Shown: positions 50,259 to 59,887, numbered from the stretch's first letter. The stretch: DNA of 64,000 nucleotides from Acidobacteriota bacterium (GCA_018268915.1 JAFDVQ010000017.1:1-64000), one strand, 5' to 3'. Translations and numbers: made by a program. Notes: generated by a model from the sequence alone, not told the origin.

Positions 50259-53015
50259 ATGGATTCTCTTTCTTCACTGCGCAAAGCTCTTGCCCGAAAT
50301 CCGGTTCTTCTCGCCGTGATCTTCGGATTGAATCTGATTCATGTCCGAGCGGCTTCCGTCCCGGGCGCTCCCAATTCCTTGCGCTGCGAGTACATGGAAG
50401 ACCCGCTCGGCGTCGACACCGCACAGCCGCGCTTTGCCTGGATTCTCGCCCATTCCGACCGCGCCGAGAAGCAGACAGCGTATCAGGTGCTGGTTTCTAC
50501 AACTGCGGAAGCCCTGAAGGAGGGTCGCGGCGATCAATGGGACTCCGGCAAGGTGGCCGGAGAAGACTTCACCCAGGTGGTCTATGCCGGTAAGCCTCTG
50601 GAAAGCGGACGAAATTACTGGTGGAAAGTACGCTACTGGGACAAGGAAGGCCGGGCCAGCGACTATAGCCGGCAAGCCCGCTTCGGCACTGCGCTCCTGA
50701 AGCCATCGGAGTGGAAAGCGTCGTGGATCGGGGCTGGCGCCCAGGGCGGTGAGTTCCGCAAAGAGTTCACAGTTGGCGGCAAGATCAAGGACGCGCGCGT
50801 GTACATCGCGGCCCTCGGGTACTACGAACTGCGTGTCAACGGCCATCGCATCGGTCGCAAGGTGCTCGATCCGGCGTGGACCACATATCCCAAGCGCGTT
50901 CTCTACTCCACCTACGACCTCCTGCCCGCGCTGAGAGAAGGAAAGAACGTGATCGCCGTAATGCTGGCCGGAGGCTGGGCTACGCAGGAAGTGGATGGCT
51001 CGCAAGTCTATTACAAAGAACCGGCTTTGCTGGTGCAGGCCCATGCCGATGTCGAGGGCGGCTCTGCTGTGAACCTGGCATCTGATGCCACTTGGAAGAC
51101 GGCTCCCGGTCCTGTGTTTGAGTCCAGCGTATATGGCGGAGAAGTCTACGATGCGCGCAACGAAACGACGGGTTGGGATGCAGCGGGCTTCGACGACAGC
51201 AGTTGGACAGCGGCCAGGGAAGTGGAAGGCTCCTCCGGCGCCCGCTCCTCGCAGATGATGCCGGCCATCGAAGGCACCGACCAACTTGTACCTGTGAAGA
51301 TGACCAATCCGCGACCCGGCGTATACGTCTTCGACATGGGCCAGAACATGAGCGGGTGGGCGCATCTGCGCGTAGAAGGCCCGGCGGGTGCAAAGGTGCT
51401 GATGCGCTACTCCGAATTGCTCTACGACAACGGCATGATCAATCGCGAAAACATCCGCGCCGCCAAATCACGCGACATTTACATCCTGCGTGGAGGTGGA
51501 GAAGAGAATTATGAGGCGCGCTTCACCTATCATGGGTTCCGATATGTCGAGGTGACCGGTTTCCCGGGAACACCCAGCCTTGACTCTATTCGGGGGCGTT
51601 TTGTGCACTCGGCGGTGAAGACCATCGGGAGCTTTTCTGCCTCCACCCCTGTTCTCAACGACATCCAACGCGTAATTCGTTGGTCGCAGTTGACCAACCT
51701 CATGGGCGTGCCTACGGACTGTGATCAGCGCGACGAGCGCCAGGGCTGGATGGGCGACGCGCAAGCCACGGCTGAAGAGGCAATGATGAACTTCGACATG
51801 GCGGCGTTCTACACCAACTTCATCCGCGACATCGCCGACGCGCAGCGCGACGACGGCGCCGTGCCCGACACGGTTCCGTTGAAGTATGGAGGCTACGAAG
51901 CCGACCTTGGGTGGCAAACAGCCTATCCGCTGCTGGTGAAATACATGTGGGAGCAGTACGGCGATCGACGCATCATTGAAGAGAACGAGGCGGGCCTGAA
52001 GAAGTACATCGAGTATCTGCGCCGCAACGCGAAAGAAGACGTATTCGCAACGGTGTTGGGCCACGAGGGCGACTGGGTTGAACTGGCGAAGACGCCACAC
52101 GACTACATCTCCGACTTCTGGTATCTGTACGACGTGGAAGTCATGGCGGACCTCGAGAAGGTCCTGGGCCACACCTCCGATGCAGACATGTACGGGAAGC
52201 TCGCAGGCAACATCCGCACTGCATTCAATAAAGCCTATTTCCATCCCGATACAGGCCAGTATGCCAACGGAACACAGGCTGCCAATGCGATGGCGTTGTT
52301 CCTCAACCTGCCCCCAAAAGATCGCCGTAACGATGTGATAGATAACCTGACCAACGACGTGCTGTACTTTCACAACACTCACCTGACCACAGGCTTTATC
52401 GGGGTGAAGTTTCTGATGCCTGCGCTGACTGCGGCGGGGCGTTCGGACCTCGCGTATGATCTAGCCGCGCAAACTACCTATCCAAGCTGGGGTTACATGA
52501 TCTCGCGCGGTGCCACAACTCTCTGGGAACTCTGGCAGGAAAAAGCCGGCCCGAGTATGAACTCGCATAACCATATTATGTTCGGCAGTGTGGGCGCTTG
52601 GTTCTACCAGGCACTGGCCGGCATCAATCAGGCGCCGGGCGTAGCAGGCTACCGGCATATTCGCATTCAGCCGCAGGCTGCGCATGGACTTCAGTACGCC
52701 AGCGGAACCGTAAAGACGATTCGCGGCACTGTAGAGTCGTCATGGGCACACGAGGGTGAAGGAGTCACGCTGCACGTGCGCATTCCAGAGGGAGCCGATG
52801 CTCGGGTGATGGTCCCACGCCCCCAGCAGCTTTCCGGCGTCACTGTAGACGAGAACGGCCGCACAGTATGGGACAAGGGCAAATATGTGGGAGGAGATCC
52901 GGGCATTACTGGGGCCACCAGCGAAGACGACTACATTGGGTTTGACGTGGGCTCCGGTGACTACACCTTCCATCTGCGCAGCCAGCAAGAAAACTTTCAA
53001 ATCAACGCACAGTAA
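50259..53015 (+). CDS. Secreted alpha-L-rhamnosidase (GH78)
   Basis: A 918-residue enzyme. ATG at 50259 follows AGGAG and opens MDSLSSLRKALARNPVLLAVIFGLNLIHVRA, a signal peptide. N-terminal beta domains (SLRCEYMEDPLGVDTAQPRFAWIL, DARVYIAALGYYELRVNG, VFDMGQNMSGWAHLRVEG) precede the six-hairpin catalytic domain with the family signature GVPTDCDQRDERQGWMGDAQATAEEAMMNFD, whose acidic residues include the general acid. The C-terminal beta domain ends ...VGSGDYTFHLRSQ. It should release terminal L-rhamnose from plant or microbial glycans outside the cytoplasm. The longer upstream frame was rejected. Confidence 0.95.
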   Translation: MDSLSSLRKALARNPVLLAVIFGLNLIHVRAASVPGAPNSLRCEYMEDPLGVDTAQPRFAWILAHSDRAEKQTAYQVLVSTTAEALKEGRGDQWDSGKVAGEDFTQVVYAGKPLESGRNYWWKVRYWDKEGRASDYSRQARFGTALLKPSEWKASWIGAGAQGGEFRKEFTVGGKIKDARVYIAALGYYELRVNGHRIGRKVLDPAWTTYPKRVLYSTYDLLPALREGKNVIAVMLAGGWATQEVDGSQVYYKEPALLVQAHADVEGGSAVNLASDATWKTAPGPVFESSVYGGEVYDARNETTGWDAAGFDDSSWTAAREVEGSSGARSSQMMPAIEGTDQLVPVKMTNPRPGVYVFDMGQNMSGWAHLRVEGPAGAKVLMRYSELLYDNGMINRENIRAAKSRDIYILRGGGEENYEARFTYHGFRYVEVTGFPGTPSLDSIRGRFVHSAVKTIGSFSASTPVLNDIQRVIRWSQLTNLMGVPTDCDQRDERQGWMGDAQATAEEAMMNFDMAAFYTNFIRDIADAQRDDGAVPDTVPLKYGGYEADLGWQTAYPLLVKYMWEQYGDRRIIEENEAGLKKYIEYLRRNAKEDVFATVLGHEGDWVELAKTPHDYISDFWYLYDVEVMADLEKVLGHTSDADMYGKLAGNIRTAFNKAYFHPDTGQYANGTQAANAMALFLNLPPKDRRNDVIDNLTNDVLYFHNTHLTTGFIGVKFLMPALTAAGRSDLAYDLAAQTTYPSWGYMISRGATTLWELWQEKAGPSMNSHNHIMFGSVGAWFYQALAGINQAPGVAGYRHIRIQPQAAHGLQYASGTVKTIRGTVESSWAHEGEGVTLHVRIPEGADARVMVPRPQQLSGVTVDENGRTVWDKGKYVGGDPGITGATSEDDYIGFDVGSGDYTFHLRSQQENFQINAQ

Positions 53016-53135
53016 GGCCAATCGCCGTTAGCGAAGTTGATCGTGCAGTGCGCAAAACACTGAATGGCCTTCCAACCATCTGGACACCGTCTATGAGTTG
53101 GTCACTGTCGCTTTGAGACGAATAAGAAGGAAACG
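53016..53135. other. Short gap behind rhamnosidase gene
   Basis: No terminator hairpin or gene seen. Confidence 0.4.
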
Positions 53136-53340
53136 TCAGACTCGTCGGTAGCGTTGGCGTTGGCCAAGTTGAGCAATGCGTTGGGGGCGTCGAACTAGGA
53201 AATAGATGAGAGCACCGATCCAATGCGTAAAGATGATGATCACAATCCAGATCAGCTTGTCATTTCCGTAAGAAGGTTCTTTGGTGCGCACTCGATGATC
53301 ATGAGAACCCAGAAAAAGTTCGTGACTCGCAGTGGCAAGG
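53136..53340 (-). pseudogene. Frameshifted PLDc_N-type small membrane protein
   Basis: The minus strand encodes, in one frame, TNFFWVLMIIECA and, in the next, TKEPSYGNDKLIWIVIIIFTHWIGALIYFLVRRPQRIAQLGQRQRYRRV followed by TGA. Joined, this is a typical phospholipase-D-nuclease N-terminal (PLDc_N) protein with two membrane helices around a KEPS-x-GNDKL linker. One base appears to be missing in GAGTGCGCACC near 53286-53292. The true start upstream could not be set, so the right boundary is approximate. This region is too short and broken to show up as one open frame. Confidence 0.65.
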
Positions 53341-53563
53341 TTTCGATCTCAAAGTCAGCATCGCCAGAAACTCGCCCGGAATTTGTTTTGGTTCACGATC
53401 GGATTTGTTCTTCGGCAAACGAAGCAACGGCGCGATTGCTCTGCCGGGCAGAACTCACCAGTCGCAAAGTGCTGAATAGTGCAGACGCCTTAACGTTCCG
53501 AGGGAAAGCTCAGCATTGTCTTCTCTCTGTTCTGCCTGCCTCCCGAAGATTTACAAATGAGCT

Positions 53564-55384
53564 ATGACGAGTTCGAGACGGCGGTTTATTGCGATGGGAA
53601 CCGTGGGTGCGATCGCGGCTGCGCTGCCGCTTGATGCGGAACAGGCGCCCGGACAGAATCCGGCGCAGAGCCAGCAGACACCGGGCGCTCCTCCGGCGTT
53701 TGGCACAGCGCCCCCTGTGGGACCGGAGGTGGGCGCGGCTACATTCGCCGAAGCCGGGAAGCTGATGCAGATCGAGATGAGCGAGGCAGATCGCGCACAG
53801 GCAGCGGGGAACTGGCAGCGTGCAATGGCTCCTCTGTACGAGCGCAGGACGGGCCCGCGCAAAATGACCCTGGAGCCGAACATCGCACCGGCGACGATCT
53901 GGAATCCGATACTGCCAGGTTCACTGCATCCCACGCCCGAGGCCGGCGGACAGCATTTCATCAGGAGTGCCGATGCGCATGCGCCCCTGCCGCAGAAAGA
54001 CGAAGACATCGCGTTCGCTCCCGTTGCGCAGTTGTCTCGATGGATTGAATCGAAGCAGATCACGTCAGAGCGGCTGACGCAGATCTATCTTGACCGCCTC
54101 CAGAGGTTCGATCCAAAACTCCACTGCGTGATCACGCTGACCAGGGATCATGCTCTCGAACAGGCGCGCCAGGCAGATAAGGAAATCGCAGCAGGGAAGT
54201 ACCGCGGCTCGCTGCACGGAATTCCGTGGGGCGCGAAAGATCTGCTCGATACCGCGGGGATTCCAACAACCTACGGTGCTGAACCATATCGCGATCGAGT
54301 TCCGGAAAAAGACAGTTACGTTGCGCGCCGGCTCAATGAAGCAGGCGCGGTGCTCGTCGCGAAGCTGAGCCTCGGCGCGCTTGCTCTGAACGACATCTGG
54401 TTTGGCGGGCAAACGATGAACCCATGGCTGCCGGAAGAGGGTGCATCGGGCTCCAGCGCTGGACCTGGCGCGGCAACCGCAGCAGGGGTGGTCGGTTTCG
54501 CGATCGGAAGCGAAACCGGCGGAAGCATTGTCAGCCCTTCGATGCGTTGCGGCGTCACTGGTCTGCGCCCGACCTATGGGCGCGTCGCGCGAACGGGCGC
54601 AATGACACTCTGTTGGTCACTCGACAAACTTGGCCCAATGGCTCGTTCTGTCGAGGACACAGTTCTTGTACTGAATGCAATCTCCGGACCTGACCCCGGC
54701 GATGTGGCCAGCTTACCGAGCTCACTGAACTTCAACTCGGCCGCGAAAGTATCCGGGCTGAGAGTCGGGTATTTTCCCGCATGGATGAAAGAGGCTCCCG
54801 CAACCGATGTCGATCGATCCGCGATGGAGACTGTGCGGACGCTGGGCATGCAACTGGTCGAAGTCTCGCTGCCCGATTGGCCCTACGACTCGCTCAATCT
54901 CATACTGTTTGCCGAGAGCGCAGCGGCTTTTGAAGAACTGACGCAGAACCACAAAGCAGTGGAATTGCGTGCACAAGTTCCTGACGCGTGGCCGAACACC
55001 TTTCGGCAGTCGCGGTTTTTGTCTGCCGTTGACTTCGTCCAAGCCGACCGGATGCGCCGAAAAGTAGCGCACGAGATGGCGCGCATAATGTCTCAAGTGG
55101 ACTTGCTGCTGGTGCCGTCCTTGCGAGACGAGATGCTCGTGATAAGCAACAACACAGGTCATCCGTCTCTGACTCTGCGTGCCGGATTCGTAGAAGTGGC
55201 GGAGGCCCGCAGTGACTGGGCACCAGACCCTAAGAATCCGCTCCCGAAATTTTCTCCTCCGCGCCGCGTTCCGCACGGCATCACCCTGATCGGCCGTCTG
55301 TTCGATGAGGGCATCTTGTGCCAGGCCGGCCAGGCACTGGAGAGGGCATTTGGGGTAGCGGGTGAAAGACCGGCAGGGTTTTGA
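53564..55384 (+). CDS. Exported amidase (amidase signature family)
   Basis: A 606-residue protein with a Tat-type signal (MTSSRRRFIAMGTVGAIAAALPLDA), a Pro/Gln-rich linker and, from about residue 145, the amidase signature domain. The Ser-cisSer-Lys triad is visible: Lys225 in HGIPWGAKDLLD, cis-Ser298 in EEGASGSSAGPGAATAAG, nucleophile Ser321 in GSETGGSIVSPS. It hydrolyses amide bonds, probably outside the cytoplasm; the amide is unknown. The 223 bp downstream of the PLDc_N pseudogene contain no other gene on the plus strand that I trust. Confidence 0.92.
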   Translation: MTSSRRRFIAMGTVGAIAAALPLDAEQAPGQNPAQSQQTPGAPPAFGTAPPVGPEVGAATFAEAGKLMQIEMSEADRAQAAGNWQRAMAPLYERRTGPRKMTLEPNIAPATIWNPILPGSLHPTPEAGGQHFIRSADAHAPLPQKDEDIAFAPVAQLSRWIESKQITSERLTQIYLDRLQRFDPKLHCVITLTRDHALEQARQADKEIAAGKYRGSLHGIPWGAKDLLDTAGIPTTYGAEPYRDRVPEKDSYVARRLNEAGAVLVAKLSLGALALNDIWFGGQTMNPWLPEEGASGSSAGPGAATAAGVVGFAIGSETGGSIVSPSMRCGVTGLRPTYGRVARTGAMTLCWSLDKLGPMARSVEDTVLVLNAISGPDPGDVASLPSSLNFNSAAKVSGLRVGYFPAWMKEAPATDVDRSAMETVRTLGMQLVEVSLPDWPYDSLNLILFAESAAAFEELTQNHKAVELRAQVPDAWPNTFRQSRFLSAVDFVQADRMRRKVAHEMARIMSQVDLLLVPSLRDEMLVISNNTGHPSLTLRAGFVEVAEARSDWAPDPKNPLPKFSPPRRVPHGITLIGRLFDEGILCQAGQALERAFGVAGERPAGF

Positions 55385-55387
55385 GAA

Positions 55388-56394
55388 ATGAGTTCAACTC
55401 TTGACCTGAGTCCAGTCGGCTCTCCTATTCGCTTGCCGTCAGTAAACGACCGATCCTGCATATTCTCCGGAGTTAATGCTCAAGGGGAAGCGGCACAGCT
55501 GTGGGCTCCTCAATCGGCTCAAGATTCGGTCTTCGGATATGATGTGCAGCCCGGGTTTGCCAGATTTCCAAGAAGCCACTCAGAAGGGTTCTTCAATGCA
55601 AAGCTGATCTGCTCGAGCGCATCAGCCAGCAGAAGTTTGGATCTGGTCGGGCTGAAAGTTGCTTTCCCCTAGTCGATACCTTCCCCAACGGCGACGTTTT
55701 GGTCGCGTCCCCCCGCTGTCACAAATCGAACGATGGCTCTGTTGAGCTGAACGCGTGGGTTTTTGGGCCGGATGGAGAGGTAAAGAAGCAGTTTTGTCTC
55801 GGCGATGGAATCGAGCACATCGCGATCGACCCCAAAAGTCATATTTGGGCTGGCTATTCCGACGAAGGCGTCTACGGGAACTACGGGTGGGGGACGACTT
55901 CCGAGAATCTGCCCGTCGGCGCGTCTGGACTTGTCTGCTTCGATAATGATGGACAGAGATTATGGGAATACGAGCCACCGGATGGTCTCGACAACATCTC
56001 AGATTGCTACGTGCTCAACTGTGCTGAAGATGTCGTCTGGCTGTGCACCTACACGGACTTTCCCATCGTGTGCATCGACGGAGATTTGGCCATAAAGGCG
56101 TGGCGATCAGATCTAGCTGGGCCCAAGCAGATTGCTGTCAATGGAAATATGATTCTTGCCTACGGCGGATACGGAGAGAAGGCATGGGACTGCTCACTGT
56201 TGCGATTGTCGGAATGTCGCGCTGAAACAATCTCTCAAGTCCGCCTCCTGCTCCCAGGGTCGGCGAATCTGAAGGAAGCCACCGTTATCGGTCGTGGAAA
56301 GTTCCTCAATCTAATAAACGATGGCATCTGGTATCGCTTTGAGGTTCCAGAGCAGGCCTTGGGCAGCCATTCAATCAAGTTTGTACCAACTTAG
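55388..56394 (+). pseudogene. Apparently frameshifted hypothetical protein
   Basis: The frame starting at ATG 55388 (MSSTLDLSPVGSPIRLPSVNDRSCIFSGVNAQGEAAQLWAPQ...FARFPRSHSEGFF) ends at 55672. A second frame, open from about 55545, reads ESCFPLVDTFPNGDVLVASPRCHKSNDGSVELNAWVFGPDGEVKKQFCLGDGIEHIAIDPKSHIWAGYSDEGVYGNYGWG and runs to 56394. That frame has no good start: its first ATG-like codon is TTG at 55699, inside the FPNGDVLVASP strand. Both parts look coding and would join near 55600-55660. The second part resembles propeller-type proteins with GDGIEH and WxGYxDEGVxGNYGWG motifs; function unknown. Confidence 0.55.
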
Positions 56395-56442
56395 CCGCAA
56401 CCCGTAGAATCGTAAGAGCAGTAGAGGAGCAGGAGGATCGAC

Positions 56443-56475
56443 ATGTTCCTGGAACTGCCAACTTCCGATGACTGA
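56443..56475 (+). CDS. Ten-codon mini-ORF overlapping accA start
   Basis: ATG at 56443 with a strong AGGAGG six bases upstream encodes MFLELPTSDD and stops at TGA 56473-56475. The sequence ATGACTGA lets its stop overlap the accA start, a classical arrangement for translational coupling. It may be a leader peptide or the true accA start displaced by a frameshift. Confidence 0.45.
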   Translation: MFLELPTSDD

Positions 56476-57319
56476 ACACGCATCAGGTTCACCCAGCAGC
56501 CCGCAGCCGGTATCGCCTGCGTGGCAAAGAATTGAGATGGCGCGCCACCCGCAGCGGCCTTATCCAATGGACTTTATCGAGCGGATCTTTACGGATTTCA
56601 GCGAGATTCACGGTGATCGTGCTTTCGGCGACGATGCGGCGGTGGCTTGCGGCATGGCCCGCCTCGGCGGCGACGAAGTCATGGTCATCGGCAACCGCAA
56701 GGGCGGCACGACCAAAGAGCGGGTCAAGCGCAACTTCGGCATGCCCAATCCCGAGGGCTACCGGAAAGCTCTTCGCTGCATGAAGATCGCAGAGAAGTTT
56801 GGCCGTCCGATTGTCAGCTTCATCGATCTCCCGGGTGCGTATCCGGGCCTCGGCGCTGAAGAGCGCGGTCAAGCCGAAGCCATTGCACGGAATATTCGCG
56901 AGATGTCGCGTCTGCGGGTGCCGACCATCTCGATCATTAGCGGCGAAGGCGGTTCAGGTGGTGCACTGGCGCTGGCAGTGAGCGACCGCGTGCTGATTCT
57001 GGAGAACGCCCTCTACTTCGTCATCACGCCTGAATCGTGTGCGGCGATTATGTGGAAGAATGCTGCGCACAAGCAGCAAGCCGCAGAAGCAATGCGGATC
57101 TCTGCGGATGAGGTTGCCGCGCTCGGATGCGTAGACGAGATCATCGGCGAGCCCGAGGGCGGTGCCCATGCAGATCATCCGGCAGGCGCAGGCATTGTTG
57201 GCAGCGTGATCAAGCGGCATCTCGATGAGCTTAAGAAGATGTCTGTAGATGCGATGGTGGCCGCGCGGCAGGAGAAGTTCCGTAAGATCGCGCGTTGTTA
57301 CACAGAAGACCAGGTATAG
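56468..57319 (+). CDS. accA: Acetyl-CoA carboxylase carboxyltransferase subunit alpha
   Basis: A 283-residue AccA, which with AccD transfers the carboxyl group from biotin to acetyl-CoA in fatty-acid synthesis. IEMARHPQRPYPMDFIERIFTDFSEIHGDRAFGDDAAVACGMARL, GNRKGGTTKERVKRNFGMPNPEGYRKALRCMK, FIDLPGAYPGLGAEERGQAEAIARNI, and the CoA/oxyanion segment SGEGGSGGALAL are all intact. The usual N-terminal helix of about 40 residues is missing. The ATG at 56468 has no good Shine-Dalgarno of its own but overlaps the stop of a 10-codon mini-ORF that does. accD is not in the window. Confidence 0.95.
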   Translation: MTEHASGSPSSPQPVSPAWQRIEMARHPQRPYPMDFIERIFTDFSEIHGDRAFGDDAAVACGMARLGGDEVMVIGNRKGGTTKERVKRNFGMPNPEGYRKALRCMKIAEKFGRPIVSFIDLPGAYPGLGAEERGQAEAIARNIREMSRLRVPTISIISGEGGSGGALALAVSDRVLILENALYFVITPESCAAIMWKNAAHKQQAAEAMRISADEVAALGCVDEIIGEPEGGAHADHPAGAGIVGSVIKRHLDELKKMSVDAMVAARQEKFRKIARCYTEDQV

Positions 57320-57391
57320 CCGACTGGTGGCCGGAGCAGGTCGCGCACCGCAAATGAGCAGCTTTCTCGTATCCATTTTTCGAGGACGGCG

Positions 57392-58429
57392 ATGAGCGCG
57401 ATCCAGCGCACGGGAAAGCTGCGCGCTTACCTCGAATTCATCGCCGCCGTCCTCTACTACTTCATCGTGCGCGCCTTCGCGCACAATGCGGCAATCGCAA
57501 TTCAGCGGGATGCGTGGCAACCGCTGATCGAGCAACTGCTGTTTGCAGCGCTGTTGATACTCGGATACGCAGCGTTCGGAGCGCTTTTCGATCGTCAGCC
57601 TCGTTCCATTGCCGCGCAGGGCTTGCCTTTGAGATCAGGCTGGGCCCGCGAGTTCGGAACTGGCGCCGCGATCGGATGGGGCGCGGTTGTGGTTTGCGTC
57701 CTGCCAATGCTGGTCGTCGGCGGAATCGCGGTTGTCGTCACCTCACAGCGTGCCGCATGGGGATGGCTGGTCGCCGACGCGGCCTACTTCGTCCTGCTGA
57801 CGCTGGGCGAGGAAGTCGCATTTCGCGGCTACGGCTTCCAGCGTTTCGCCATCGTGGTCGGCTCGTCCGGAGCAGCATTCGGGTACGCGCTATTCTACGC
57901 GATCATGCGAGCGATGCAGCCGGGCTCTACAAATGCCAGCATTGCAATCTCCGTCGTATTCAGTTTTCTTCTCACGACAGCCTATCTACGGACCCGCGCC
58001 CTGTGGGTGAGCTGGGGACTGAACTTCGCGTGGAAGGCCTCGCAAGCTCTGATTTTCGGTTTGACAGTAGCGGGAGTCAGCAGCCATTCGCCGATCATCG
58101 AAGGTAATCCGATGGGCCCATTCTGGCTCACCGGCGGCGGCTTCGGGCTGGACGCCAGCTGGTGGGCCTGCCTCGTGCTTCTTGCGGCCTTCGTGGTTCT
58201 CCACCGTGCCACGCGAGAGCTGGACTTCAAACACAATGCGCCGGTATTCGTCGGCGCCGGCATTCCCGTAGATATCGATGCAGCCGCAAAGCGGCAACAC
58301 GAAGATGCCATGGGACAACCCGCAGAGCCCGCCGCTCCCGGCCTCGTCCAGATTCTCCCCGCCTCCACGCCACCCGCCGCGCCCATGCCGGCATCTGATT
58401 CAGTAATTGGCCGGGACGATCTGCCTTGA
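57392..58429 (+). CDS. CPBP (Abi/Rce1-like) membrane protein with degenerate active site
   Basis: A 345-residue multi-helix membrane protein with the CPBP fold. Motif 1 is present: GEEVAFRGYGFQRF with Glu140-Glu141 and Arg145. Motif 2, normally F-x3-H, reads FYAIM at 168-172, and motif 3, normally H-x3-N/D, reads NFAWK at 211-215, so both histidines are absent by eye alignment. It may be a pseudo-protease or use other residues. A Pro/Ala-rich cytoplasmic or periplasmic tail ends the protein. Neighbours are accA and a secreted hypothetical, without clear link. Confidence 0.75.
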   Translation: MSAIQRTGKLRAYLEFIAAVLYYFIVRAFAHNAAIAIQRDAWQPLIEQLLFAALLILGYAAFGALFDRQPRSIAAQGLPLRSGWAREFGTGAAIGWGAVVVCVLPMLVVGGIAVVVTSQRAAWGWLVADAAYFVLLTLGEEVAFRGYGFQRFAIVVGSSGAAFGYALFYAIMRAMQPGSTNASIAISVVFSFLLTTAYLRTRALWVSWGLNFAWKASQALIFGLTVAGVSSHSPIIEGNPMGPFWLTGGGFGLDASWWACLVLLAAFVVLHRATRELDFKHNAPVFVGAGIPVDIDAAAKRQHEDAMGQPAEPAAPGLVQILPASTPPAAPMPASDSVIGRDDLP

Positions 58430-58537
58430 TGTGCCGGCTGAAGGACTCTGCTATCCGGCTGGCATCACAGATTTGACCTTTCTATCTGAATAGCACTACC
58501 GTTAGCTCAGTGCCACGTGCAGCATGGGAGGCCGCCC

Positions 58538-59887
58538 ATGGTCAGGCATTCGTTACTTCCCGCAGATCCTTCGTTTGTTGCTCGCGTGTTTTCAATCACA
58601 TGCAGCGGCGCGCTCATTGCCGTTCTCTGTGCCCCAGCCCCCCACGCGACAGCTCAGGCCATCACAATTGATACCCGCACCGGAAATGTCTCCACTGGCG
58701 GCAGTACGGTCGACCGTCGTTACGCGCAGATCACTCCCACCAAGGTCGACCTGCCGAAAACCGGGCTGGATGCAAAGACCAGGCTGGAACTGATCCGCGT
58801 TCTGCAATCGGAGCAGGGATTCGCCATGCGTCCGTTTCCGCGGGGACACAAAGGCCTCACACTCCAGGCGAACGGCGATCTCAACCCTGCTGGCGAGAAC
58901 TACCTCAACATGGTCACGCAGTACGGCCTCTCCGCAAAGCCGGGCGACGCGGTGGTTCTGACAGACATCAAGTTCGACAAAAACAAAATGGTCTTCATGC
59001 TCAACGGCGGCCCAGACCTGAAACACCGGTTCCTTCGCCACATTCAGCTGGGCGCCGGCACCCAGATGACGCCGATGGTCCAGGGCGGAGACGAGAGCGA
59101 ACCCCTCGGCGCCCGGCTCACCCTGGAGTTCAAGGGTGGCGTTCCGAGCATGACGGCCTCGCAGGTAAAAGCTTTGCTGGCGCCGCTCATCTCGTTCGAC
59201 GTGAAGACACCCATCCAGGCCTTCACCGACACACTTCCGCCTAAGTTGAAGGAAGCGATCCTCAACCACGACGTCTGGGTCGGGATGAGCACCGACATGG
59301 TGCTCTTCGCTAAAGGGCAGCCGCAGCGCAAGGTGCGCGAAGTTGAAGGGCAGATGCCGTTCGAGGAGTGGATCTACGGTCAGACTCCTCAGCCGGTGGA
59401 GTTCGTCCGAATCAACGGCAACCGCGTAATCCGTGTCGAAGTGGCTAAGGTTGGCGAAGCGCCGCAGATCTTCGATCAGGATGTGGTCGAAGGGCTGATG
59501 CGGACTGACGGCACGCCGGCAGTCGCAACCGCGGAACAGCAGAAGACCCGCATCGTGCAGGTGGGCGACTCCGACACCAATCGCGATCCCAACCGGCAGG
59601 CTCCGGCACCCCCTCCCTCATTGACGGCTCCCGGAGAACAGCTGCCGGACACCGCCAAAAACGGCGCAGGGCAGATGAAGCCGGTGCAGTTCCCAAAGCA
59701 GAAGCCGGACGACTATCCAGATGTAGCCGCGGCACGACGCGCCGACCAGGCAAAAGCTGCAGACTCCGCAAATAAGAGCGATTCGGGAACGGACAAACTG
59801 GACGTGACAAAGGACGGAAAGACCGTGCCAGCGCTGGCGCCGTCTTCAAAGGCCCCCGCTCCTCCGGCCGACCCCGACGACCAGTAA
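58538..59887 (+). CDS. Exported hypothetical protein with disordered C-terminus
   Basis: A 449-residue protein; GGGAGG lies five bases before ATG 58538, which opens a signal segment (FSITCSGALIAVLCAPAPHATAQA). The region to about residue 320 is globular (LDAKTRLELIRVLQSEQGFAMRPFPRGHKGLTLQANGDL, LEFKGGVPSMTASQVKALLAPLISFDVKTPIQAFTDTLPPKLKEAILNHDVWVGMSTDMVLFAKG, MPFEEWIYGQTPQPVEFVRINGNRVIRVEVAKVGE). The last 130 residues are Pro/Ala/Asp-rich and probably unstructured. I do not know the family; WIYG and VRF-like strands recall proteins of unknown function seen in related genomes. Confidence 0.8.
   Translation: MVRHSLLPADPSFVARVFSITCSGALIAVLCAPAPHATAQAITIDTRTGNVSTGGSTVDRRYAQITPTKVDLPKTGLDAKTRLELIRVLQSEQGFAMRPFPRGHKGLTLQANGDLNPAGENYLNMVTQYGLSAKPGDAVVLTDIKFDKNKMVFMLNGGPDLKHRFLRHIQLGAGTQMTPMVQGGDESEPLGARLTLEFKGGVPSMTASQVKALLAPLISFDVKTPIQAFTDTLPPKLKEAILNHDVWVGMSTDMVLFAKGQPQRKVREVEGQMPFEEWIYGQTPQPVEFVRINGNRVIRVEVAKVGEAPQIFDQDVVEGLMRTDGTPAVATAEQQKTRIVQVGDSDTNRDPNRQAPAPPPSLTAPGEQLPDTAKNGAGQMKPVQFPKQKPDDYPDVAAARRADQAKAADSANKSDSGTDKLDVTKDGKTVPALAPSSKAPAPPADPDDQ

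Noticed and set aside
53223..53567. 114-codon plus-strand frame
   Set aside because: Opposite the frameshifted PLDc_N gene, whose protein is far more convincing.
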